This document shows positions 46,501 through 58,500 of a stretch of 64,000 nt of DNA, in pieces. Source of the DNA: Dama dama. Its lineage: Eukaryota; Chordata; Mammalia; Artiodactyla; Cervidae. Both the position numbers and the translations under genes were made by a program. The stretch is taken from assembly GCF_033118175.1 (NCBI RefSeq), contig NC_083701.1:53643001-53707000 (forward strand), in the 5' to 3' direction. The notes under the pieces are model-generated. The model was not told the DNA's origin. It made no database searches and was given only the letters and a program-made list of their open reading frames with translations. The number at the start of each line of letters is the position of its first letter. Within the stretch, counting starts at the first letter, position 1.

Positions 46501-49500
46501 GCTTACAAGTACTACCCACTGTAATAAACATTTTGTTGTCAAAAGTAACAATGTTAAGTAAAGGTATGGACTCAAATGTTTGAGTACTTTTAAAGCAAAA
46601 AAAAAGAAAAAACACTTACTTTCATAGAATGAATTCAGTTAGTTTACCAGAAAATTTCAGAATGCAGTTAGTTTTTCCTATCTTTAAAATTCTAAGTACA
46701 GTTATTTATATTTTATGGCAAATAGATCTATATCTGAATGTATATAAAAATTATTTCTACTGTAAAAGTTATTTCATTTTAAGAAAACCTGCTAATGGGC
46801 AGAAAATAGTCCACACCACACTTTTTTCCATTACCATCAGTTTGTGGCTCTTGTCAGAAGACACCTCTCATATACGGGCTGAGAAAGTAGACAGGCTGTA
46901 GTCAAGGAACGGGTAGATTTTTCAGAGGTTGATGTTCAGGTAAGTAAGTCACTTCTACAATTTAGAGCCCTGCTGTCCAATAGAAATTTTTCCAAAATGG
47001 ACATGTTTGCATGTGAGCCACTCAGTGTGATAGCAGCTAGGTATGCGTGGCTTTTGAACACTTAAAGTGTGGCTTGTGTGGCTGGAGAAGTGAATGTTCA
47101 TTTTTACTTAATTAAACAGCTACCATGGCCAGTGGCTACCACATTAGACATCACAACCTAGAACAAATTTCATCAGACCCATTTTTGAGATTTTATTTAC
47201 AAAATATTAGGTTGTAAATTTTTTTATCCTTTTATAAAAAGATACCTATAGTCTGCTTTTTAATAGTACATTTAAAATATTTAATTTAAATTAGAATTAT
47301 ATTTGAATATTTTCAGATATTTTTATTATAGTTTTTTGTTAATAATTTTCTTGTTCTAAAATGCTTTATTTTCTCACAGATAATAAAAAATATGAAATGG
47401 CTAAGTGTAATATTCTCCGTGGGAAGTCCGTGCCACATTATGCCGCTATTGAGCCTGATGGGAACGGTCTGATGATTGTCTCCTACAAGTCCTTTACATT
47501 TGTTCAAGCTAGTCAGGATCTTGAAGAAAGTAAGGATGAAAACATGTCCGAGGAAATCAAAGGTAATTTTACTTTGAATCTCCATAGAACTCCTGTGTAA
47601 AATAGATCTGACTTGTCCTCTTAGCTGGGTTATGAGTTTTATACCAGGTCAAGATTGCCACTGAATTTTTCTTTGTTTTCCTTTATATTTCCCAGAATAG
47701 CCTTTCATAAAATACGCCACTTAGGTAGTGTGAACTGGTTAAATTTAATACTTTCCATAATTAACAAAAATGTTTTTTAAAAATCTATGTATTATCTCAC
47801 CTGATTAGATATTTAACAAATACTTAATGAATAAACAAATACTGATGTCTATTTGTTGTTGATATTTGAAAATCCAGCATATTAGTATCATAGATAGTAA
47901 TTTTTAAAAATAAGGTAACCTCTTTTCATATGAAAATGAAAGTCGCTCAGTTGTGTCCAGCTCTTTGTGACCCCATGACCCCATGACTTCTCCCCTGGAG
48001 AAGGGAAAGGCTACCCACTCCAGTATTCTGGCCTGGAGAAGTCCATGGACTCTGTAGTCCATGGGGTCACAAAAAGCTGGACACAACTGAGCGACTTTCA
48101 TTTTCACACAGCTCTTTAAAAAATAAATTTGTTGAAAAATATTTGAAAATATTTTAATAATAAATACTTGAAAAATATTTTCTCCAGGTTTATAAATATG
48201 AACACCTGAATATAAGAGTTGTGTATGGTGGCCTTTTACTTCCCCTCTTAACAGCTTACTTTCCTCACAAGTGATTTTTTTTTCACAAGATCCCTTTCTG
48301 AATAAACTCTACTGCTTTGTCTTAGTTATAATGTTAAACTCTCCTGGAGCTTAGCCAGAGTAGCTGTTTGTATTACTAGACCACATGCCCTTTAGGACTC
48401 CTTTGGTGAGTGGTTGAGGAAGAATGAAGGACTGCCTTCATCCTTGGAACCAGTTTGCCTGGTAGCTAGGCCCATGTGCTTCCAAGACAGATTTGCAGCC
48501 TAGTTGGAACACATCATGTTTTTGTTTTTTGGAACACATCATGTTTTTAAATCACTAGCCACTAGTGTTTCTTTCATTGACATCTCACATTACGTTTGAA
48601 TTCCTCCTGAATTTGTTCTTCTCTTTTAGTGTAAACCACTTCCATTTTAGTGTAAACCCTTCAGTTTTTCTGTTTTCCTTCTAATAAATGGCCCTTACTT
48701 AACTTCTTGTACCTACTTCCTCTTGGGAAATTTCTTCTATATTTATTTTAATATCATCAGACTTTCACCATAAGAAAGGAAAACGGTTGTAACTTTAAAA
48801 TTATGGATAGTTTGTTAATTAGCATGCTTTCTTTTAAGCTCTCTTCTGAGTATATATGCTGGTTTCATTTTCTGTAAACTTCAGTTAGACTGATATTACT
48901 TATTACCTGGGCTTCCCAGGTGTCTCAGTGGTAAAGAACCTATCTGTCAGTGCAGGAGACACAGGTTCGATCTCTGGTTCAGGAAGATCCCCTGGAGAAG
49001 GAAATGGCAACCCACTCCAGTATTCTTGCCGGAGAAATCCCACGGACAGAGGAGCCTGGTGGGTCTCAAAGGAGTCAGACTTGACTTAGTGACTAAACAA
49101 CACCAATGTTATGTTTCTTTCTGATGAGTGAGTAGACAGATTAATGTTTATGGATGCTACTGAGCAAATATTTGTCCATTTTACATTTACGCCCTGCTTT
49201 CTTACTTCATGGTTATAGTATTATGGGCCTAAAAGTGTTTCTTGGGTAGATAGCTTTTTAGGAGCCAAGCATAGGGGATAGTGAAGGAGGTGAAAGGAGG
49301 ATTCTTTTACTGGGAACTTAGACTAAATATACTGACAGCCCTTCAGTTTGCTATGAAATTGCTTTCATATTGTGGGGATAAAATAGCCAATACTTTTATA
49401 AGGAAAATATATCTTTTATTTTTGTGTGGATGTCTGTCCCACCAAATAGTTGTAGTCTCCTATATCAGAGAGTTACTACGTTGCCCCAACAGTGGCAAAT

Positions 49501-49566
49501 CAAGGTTGTGATGAAAGTTTCAGGCAGGGTTTATGACATATTTGGTATTCTTTTAACTTGGAATCC

Positions 49567-49597
<31 letters not shown>

Positions 49598-52500
49598 GCG
49601 TGTACGCGTGCTTGGAATCCTGTGTGTGTGTGTAAGAGGAAGAGGGAGAAGCAGGGATACTGGGAGGTAGGGAATAAAGAGTTGCTATGATTTGTATTTT
49701 ATGAGTGTATATCTTCTAGGGCATTAGGTAAGCCTGGAACAGGGAAATGTCAAGTGTGATTGCTACAACACTTTGAGTGAAAATTCCCCAAGGAGATCTC
49801 TGTGTATTTGTTCATAATTACTTTTTTGTGAGATCACTAGAAAAGATGCTAGATAGGTGTTCTTTTGTATGTTCTAGTTTCTGATTTTGTATGTTATGTT
49901 GTAGTCTCTGTGTTTTTTTTTTTATTACATAATACATTTTTCTTTCCCAAAGAACCTCTGTATTACTGGCAACAGACTGAAGATGATTTGACAGTAACAA
50001 TACAGCTTCCAGAAGACTGTACTAAGGAAGACATTCAAGTACAGTTTTTGCCTGATTCTGTCAACATTGTACTGAAGGGTCAGAGGTTTTTGGAAGGCAA
50101 TCTCTTTTCATCTATTGATCATGAAAGCAGTACATGGATAATTAAAGAAAATAATAGGTATTTTTTTTTTAGTTTTATTTGAAATTTTACCTTTTATTAT
50201 TTTACTTTTTTCTTTTTATCCTTTCTGCAGTGGTTACATCAAGGGGGAATAGGCTCATCGATACTGCTGATTATTTTTCTTAGGATAGATTAAAAATGGA
50301 ATTACTGTGTCAAAGAGCACGGCTGTAGTTAAGGTTAAAGATACTAGCTTAGGTGTTATTTGCATTATATTGTCATGCTTTTCATTTCAGCTTTGGATAC
50401 AGTAGAGTAATAATAATAATAAATGGTTGAAAATGACTATTTGAATTTTCACATTTTAAACTTTTTAATGGAAGTAATTTTTTTCTACTGACTTTTAATT
50501 TGCTAACTAGATAATATATTCCTGTGCTTACTGTTCATTGTTCAGTCGCTCAGTCTTATCCAACTCTTTGCAACCCCATGGACTCCAGCATACCAGGCTT
50601 CCCTGTCCTTGGCCATCTCCCAGAGTTTGCTCATACTCATGTCCATTGAATCAGTGATGCCGTCCAACCATCTTATCCTCTGTCATCCTCTTCTCCTGCC
50701 TTCTGTCGTTCCCAGCATCAGGGCCTTTTCTAAGGAGTCAACCCTTCGCTTCAGGTGGCCAAAGTATTGGAGCTTAAGCTTCAGCATCAGTCCTTTCAAT
50801 GAATATTCAGGGTTGAGTTCCTTTAGAATTGCCTGGTTTGATTTCCTTGCTGTTCAAGGGACTCTCAAGAGTCTTCTCCAACACCACAGTTCAAAAGCAT
50901 CAATTCTTCCACGCTCAGCCTTCTTTATGGTCCAACTCTCAAATCTGTACATTACTACTGGAAAAACCATAGCTTTGACTAGATGGACCTTTGTCTGCAA
51001 AGTCATGTCTCTGCTTTTTAATACACTGTCTGGGTTTGTCATAGCTTTTCTTCCAAGGAGCAAGCATCTTTTAATTTCATGGCTGCAGTCACCATCTGCA
51101 GTGATTTTGGAGACCAAGAAAATAAAGTCTGTCACTGTTTCTGTTGTTTCTCCATCTATTTGCTATGAAGTGATGGGATCAGATGCCATGATTTTAGTTT
51201 TTTGAATGTCGAGTTTTAACACAGCTTTTTCACTCTCCTCTTTCACTTTCATCAAGAGGCTCTTCAGTTCCTCTTCACTTTCTGCCAATAAGGGTAGTGT
51301 TATCTGCATATCTGAGGTTATTGATGTTTGTCTTGGCAATCTTGATTCCAGCTTGTGCTTCATCCATCCTGGCATTTTGCATCATGTACACTGCATTTAA
51401 AGTTAAATAAACAGGGGACAATATGCATCCTTGTCTTACTTCTTTTCCAGTTTTGAACCAGTCAGTTGTTTTATGTCTGGTTCTGATTGTTGCTTCTTGA
51501 CCCACAGACAGGTTTCTCAGAAGACAGGTAAGGTGGTCTGGTATTCACATCTCTTTAAGAATTTTCCACAGTTTGTTGTGATCCACACAGTCAAAGGCTT
51601 TAGTGTAGTTAGTGAAATCAAGTGAGTCTTGATATGAATCTAAATGCTGAGAGTCTAAGAACTGTATATCTAATTCACAAAGTTTTTTAGGCTTTAAATT
51701 GAACAGATATCCTGAAATCATTTTATTAATGGAGATAATAAATTGGTGGAGATAATAAATTAATGGAGATAATAATTTGGTAACCTGGTTATATTTTTTA
51801 TATATATTGTTTAAAAAACTCTATATCCAAAAGGTTCTTTTAAAAATATTTTATATTTCCATATATTCTATTTAAACATATCTCACTAGTGTGTGCGATT
51901 TGAGGATAGCATTTTTAAATTGGCAAACCAGCTGGAACATACTGTTAAATATAAGTCATCAAGCAGTAACTGAGCCAAGATTTAGGAGAAGAACTGGACT
52001 ATATGCAAAAATAGATTCAACATTTAACACATGAACATAGACCAGTATTGTTTTTCCATGAAATTTGAGGTGCTTAATTACTATTTAATGTTACAAAAGA
52101 TAATTACAGTGATGTGTGTGTGGTATCATTGGTTTAAAACACATGATATTTTTATATTATTCATCTCATTTTTAATAATGTTCTAACTTTGAAAGGATTT
52201 GCTAACTAATCTGTATTGTGTATGGAGCTATGTATTCCTTTTTGCTTGGTTGGTAGGATGTGATTCTAGTTTTAAAATATAGAAATGCATATATGCTAAA
52301 AGAGTGACTGAATATGCAAATTTAATGATGGTTCATAAATTCTTTATAAACCAAGACTGTATGAACTTGTTGACTTCTTTAGGTAGCAACTGACTAAGAA
52401 CAGTATTTATACATTCTGGTCAGTAGGTACAAGTTCTTTAATAGTTATTTACGTATATTTTTTCAGAGAGGCAGAATAGTGCAATAGTAAAGAACATGGA

Positions 52501-55500
52501 CTTGGAGCCAGACTGCTTTTCTAGCTTGTGACCTGGGCAAGTTACTTAACTTCTCAGTGCTTGTTTTGTTATTTGTAAAGTGGAGATGCTAATAGTACTT
52601 ACTTTCTTTGTGGTGAGCCATAAATGAGTTAAAATATGTAAAGTGCTTAAGATAGCACCTAGCATGTGGTAAGCATTAGGTAAGCATAAGCTGCTGACAT
52701 TGTTTTTATCATCATTAATCATCCTCATCTTTTGAGATTAGCTTTCTCCTTAGAAGATATAACTATATCTGGGCATTATTAATTGCAGTGGTAACTTTTA
52801 ATGCTAATGATAGAAACTCATTATGTAAGAAAGATATTTTGTATAGTCTCTTTAAATAAAAGTAGTTTTAGAAAATTTTAAAGTGCTGTAGTTAATTCAT
52901 GAGGTGGTGATAATAGCCTTGAAAATAGCTGATAGGTTAACATGTTCTATTTGATAATTATGATAATAGTTGTTATTGTGTTCTTGCAATTGTTTCCTTG
53001 CAATTGAGTTCCAGGGCATGGGTTAGTATGACCCATGTGTACCAGAGATGGCAGGTGGAAAAGGTTGCTTTGCCGTGCAACAGGTGCTACCACCCCCCTT
53101 TTCTCTGTATTACCACAAGATATTGGATTCTCTTTCCTAGTCAGGAGGCACATGGGCAATTCCCTATCCCATGTCCACAGTCTGCCCTGACTCGCCTCTC
53201 TCCCCCTTTCCCGCTGTATTAGTCCTTAACCTTAGAGTTCCCTTATGGGTTCTTTTTTTATTGATTTTAGCTGCCTGATCTTTAGTAATCATATTATGAC
53301 TACTAGTTTGGTGATAGTGAAGGTAATTGTTGGCTCCACACACAGAGAGAGACCTTTAGTTATAGGCCCTTTCCAGTTAACTTTATGTGCCCATCACCCC
53401 ACCTCTGTTCCCCAGTGAAATAACTCATAGGTACATGCTGCTTGTGTTTCCATTACTTAAGATTGGTAACAGTCAGCACACCTAAACTGCAGAAGTGCTT
53501 TCTGAGGGTGATTTGACTCTTGCCCGTCAGTCCCGTGGTATTTTCTTATTTGTTAAGTCTACCTCGTTTACGCCTAGATTATAGGTTTTCCATCATACTA
53601 AAATGAACATAATTTTTGGTAAAACATTCTTGGGACACCAGATGGATAATTTCTATGGAAGATTCTTCTGTTTGATATTGGTTGTATAGTTTGTGTAGCT
53701 GCTTAATATAACATAACTTTCCTCATTTTACACATCTAGCTTGGAGATTTCCTTGATGAAGAAGAATGAAGGCATGACATGGCCAGAGCTAGTGGTCGGT
53801 GATAAACAAGGGGAGTTTATAAGAGACTCAGCTCAGTGTGCTGCAATAGCCGAACGTTTGATGCATCTGACCTCTGATGAACTGGTAAGCGATTGCAATC
53901 GTAGTGGGACTTCCCAAGGATTCAGAAGAATGTGGGGATTATACCATGTTTTTCAAACATTATTTTGCTTTTCCTAATGTAAAAAGACATTAGGTCTTAC
54001 TGACTAGTGTTTGAATATCGCTTGAAATTCTAATATTTATTCCCTAATATTTATTCCCTATTCACTAACTGAATACATATATGTGTGTGGACATGTTGTA
54101 CATTCAGGGTAGGTGTGCATGCATGTGTATATGTATATGTGTATCTCTTGGTCTCTCAATATATGTAGAGAGAAAAGGAGATATGTAATTGATCCTTGAA
54201 CAATGCAGGGGTTAGGGGGCCCACCCTGTACACTCAAAAATCTGAGTATAACTTATAGTTGGTCTTCTATATCTGCTGTTCCACATCCTCAGATTCAACC
54301 AGTTGCGTATTATGTATTTCTGTAGTGTGTATTTTAAGTTCAGTCGCTTCATCATATCCAGCTCTTTGCAACCCCATGGACTTCAGAACGCCAGGCTTCC
54401 CTGTCCTTCACCAGCTCCCGGTGCTTGCTCAAACTCATGTCCATTGAGTCAGTGATGCCATCCAATCATCTCATCCTCTGTCATCCCCTTCTCCTCCTGC
54501 GTTGTCTTATAAGTAGACCCTTCCAGTTCAAAGCCATGTTGTTCAGGTGTCAACTGTATCTGCCTACATATCTGTATTCTCCTTTAGAAGAATTGACTGA
54601 CCAATGCTGACAGGGACAAAATTTTGATTTTATACACTACTTTGCTAATAATCTATTTGTAATCATTGACATTTTTTTTGGTGATCTTAGAATATCACAA
54701 GGGGTGTGTATATATACATACTACATATAACTATGTTTTTTTGTTGAATATATTCCTCCTCTGATAACATTTAAGATAATGTTAAGAATTTGAACAAATA
54801 CAGCAGTACACTAGAACTTCAGTTATCTTCATTTACCAGATCTTACATCAGCACATTTAAAATGTCTGACTTATTGCCATCTGGAATTATAGCAATGAGG
54901 AGGGTTGTATAAAGAAGTATTTATACTGTAGAGTTTGTTGCATCCTAAGATAGAAAAGAAAGATTAGAATATTGAAAGTAAATGTCTCTGACAAAAGAAA
55001 ACATGACCAAAATGGAGAAACCATGTTTCACATTTTCCAGCATAATGGAGAATTTCAAGAATCACTGAAATTTTATGTACGACTACAGAACTTTGATTTC
55101 ATAGCCTTGTTACAAGTCATACAGACTGCATTTCTCTATGCTCATTCATTCAGCAAGTATTTATTGTGATAGTGCTCTGGGGATATAATTATAGAGACAG
55201 TAATGGAGGTTTGTTGTGAAATTGTAGATAATTGCTGCTAACTGCCTTTTAAACTTGATGATTTCAAATGACTGTTGTTAAATGACCAAGTTATTTATGC
55301 CTGAATACTAGTGTATTTGTTAGTTTTAAAATAACAGAATTTTGTCATCTCTAACTGAAGGCAGTTTTTGTTTTTCAAATCTTTATACCTTTTCTTGCCT
55401 TACTGCATTGATTAGAACCTCTAATCCACAGTACGATAAAATTACTTTTTTACATACTGCTGGTTTGATTTACTGGTATTATTGAAGAGCTTTACATCTC

Positions 55501-58500
55501 TATGAGGAATATTGGGGTCTGTAGTTTTTGTTTTGTTTCTTTACTTTTTCTATGTGGATAATGCTGAGTTCATAAAATGAATAGGGAAGTGTTTCTGTCT
55601 TCTGTTTCTGGAAGAGATTGTAGACTTGACATTATATCTTTTTAATGTTTGATGGAAGTTTCCAGTGAAACTGTCTGGAGTTATCTTTTTTTGAAGGTTT
55701 TAAACCATAAATTTAAGTTGTTTAGTAGATATTTTGGGCATTTATTTCAATCGACTTTATTTTTCTTCTTTTTTTTCAGTTTCCAGTTTCGTTCATTTCT
55801 GTTATGACATTTATTACTTTCTCTTTGCTTGCTTTGGATTTATTTTGCTATTTTTTTGAAGGTGAAAGCTTAGATGATTTTTTTTTACCTTCCTTTTTTA
55901 ATGAAAACATTTAATTCTGTACACTTCCTTCTAAATACTACATTAGCTGCATCCTCCAGATTTTCTGTTTGTTTAATCCCATTAGTGATTGATTTGATTT
56001 GTTGCTGGCTTTCAGTTTTTTGCCTGGCTGGTTTATTCTTTGTCTGTTCTTAAACCGAGGGCAGAACTTTTCACATATCTTAGCTTAAAATGTGGAATGT
56101 TTACCAGGGTTTCTCCTCCTGTGTAGGCCCTGATTTCTAATATTTGTCTCCAAGTATCTTGACTATTATCAAAATTCAGCCTCTTAGCCTTTTATCCGCT
56201 GCTTTCCCTTGTCTTTTTCAGCTCAGCTTGAAATAGCAGATGGCTTGAGGAAACAGCACGGAGTCTTGGGTTTTCTTTACTTTCTCTTTTCTCTGTAATC
56301 TTGTCTTTTTCAGTACTGGCTGCCTCAATAGTCCTTAGCTTTTAATTTTTGCCCTCTTATTTCTAGTGTTAGTTGCTCCAATTCTTTGGTACCCCATGGA
56401 CTGTAGCTCCTCTCTCCATGGAATTTACCAGAGAATACTGGAGTGAGTTGCCATTTCCTGCTCCATGGAATTTACCAGAGAATACTGGAGTGAGTTGCCA
56501 TTTCCTGCTCCAGGGGACCTTCCCTTCCCAAGGATCAAACTTGGATTTCCCATATTGCATGCAGATTCTTAGCTAAGCCCCTAGGGAAGCCCCATTTGAG
56601 TAACTGAAAGGGAAAGGGAGGGAGGGAGAGTACCTTCTGTTCTACTGGATGTAGGTATCTTCTTGAGTCACTGTAACAGAATGCGTGCATGCATGCTAAG
56701 TCAACTTCAGTTGTGTCCAACTCTTTGCAACTCTATGGACTATAGCTCGCCAGGCTCCTCTGTCCATGGGATTCTCCGGGCAAGAATACTAGAGTGGTTA
56801 GCCATTTCCTTCTCCAGGGATCGAACCTGAGTCTCTTATGTGTCTTGCATTGGCAGGAGGGTACATGACCACTATAACCACCTGGAAAGCCCATGGCCCA
56901 GCTGCTTGCTGGAATTACCTTCTAACCAGCCACTGTAATCATTGTTTTTTTTGATATTTAGAATGGAGCAGACAACCATAGCTAACTGGCTCTATATGTC
57001 AGCTGGAAATGGACAGATCTGATAATGTCTGTAACTGAGACATTTAGTTTCAGACCCTTGCGGGTTCTCAAATTCTGAATAACATGACTGTATTTTGGCA
57101 AACTAGGTATGTGGACATTTTATCAGTTGCTATAGAATTGTATTTCTGTTACATGCATGTGAATATACAGTTTATAACTTGAGTAATCCTTTTTCACTCT
57201 TTGAGAGAAAAACATCAAACAGTGATTTTTGCAGACAGTGAAACATACTAAAATCAGTGATTCCATTTATCTCTGCATTTAACTTCTTTTAACTATACCT
57301 CTGTGTTTTTGTTTGGGTGGATATTTGTGTGTGTGTTTTAATGTTGATTCTAGAGATTATGGTGTACGTCTTCAACTTATGACCATGTGTCTTCAACTCA
57401 TATCTTGAGTTCATTTAACTCGTATCTTGGGAACTTTATAGTATAAATCTGTTCCTTCATCCTTTTTATTACTTTTGTCATTTTATTTCTACCTTAAATA
57501 AACTTTTAATATGTTGTAACTTTAGTCACATGTCTTTTAAAGAGATTAAAAACTCAGTGTGGAAAAGTCTTGAGTTGATCCAAATATTTGTCATTTCCTC
57601 TTTCACACTGTTTATTCAGATTTCCATCTGATGTCATTTTTTTCCAGCTGAAGAATTTTCTTTATCATTTCTTGCATTGTATTCTGCTGGATAAATTCTT
57701 TCTGCTGGATGATTCTTTTGTTTTTCTGCAGACATACATGTGCAAAATGCATGCCTTTCTTCTTTCAAAGCTATTTTTCTTAAATGTGTAAGACACTGTT
57801 GACAGGTTTTTTACCTTTCAGAGCTTCAAGCATACTTCATTGTTTTTTGGCTTGTATAGTTTCTAATAAATCAACTGTCATTTGTAACTTTGTTCCTCTA
57901 TTTGTAGTATGATTTCCTCTTCTGACCACTTTAAAATTTTCTCTTTATTACTTAGAGAATGATTTTATTTTTCTTATTTTCAGCAATTTCATTGTAATGT
58001 AACTTACTATGATTTTTTTTCTTAATGTTTGTTATGCTTGAGATTCTTTGACCTGTAAGATTATCATTTTCATCAAGTTTGAAAAAAAATTGCCATTATT
58101 TCTTCAAATTTTTTTCTATTCTTCTTGCATCCTTAAATACTTATATGTTAGACCATTTGATATGGTTCCATAGGCCACTGGGGTTCTTATTTTCTGTGTC
58201 TGTTTTTAGTTTTTGTCTTCTCTGTGCTTCATTTTTAGATGGACTCTTTTATCTTTTACTCGGGTTTCCCTGGTGGCTCAGGCAGTAAAGAATCACACCT
58301 GTAGTGTGGGAGACCTAGGTTTCATCCCTGGGTTGGGAAGATCTCCTGAAGTGAATGGCCACCTGCTTACTCTTGCCTGGAGAATCCCCATGGACAGAGG
58401 ATCCTGGCGGGCTACAGTCCATGGGCATAGAGTCAGACCCAGCTGATTGACTCAGCACAGCACATATTACTGTTTTAGAGAGACTGTTGCATTTTAAATA

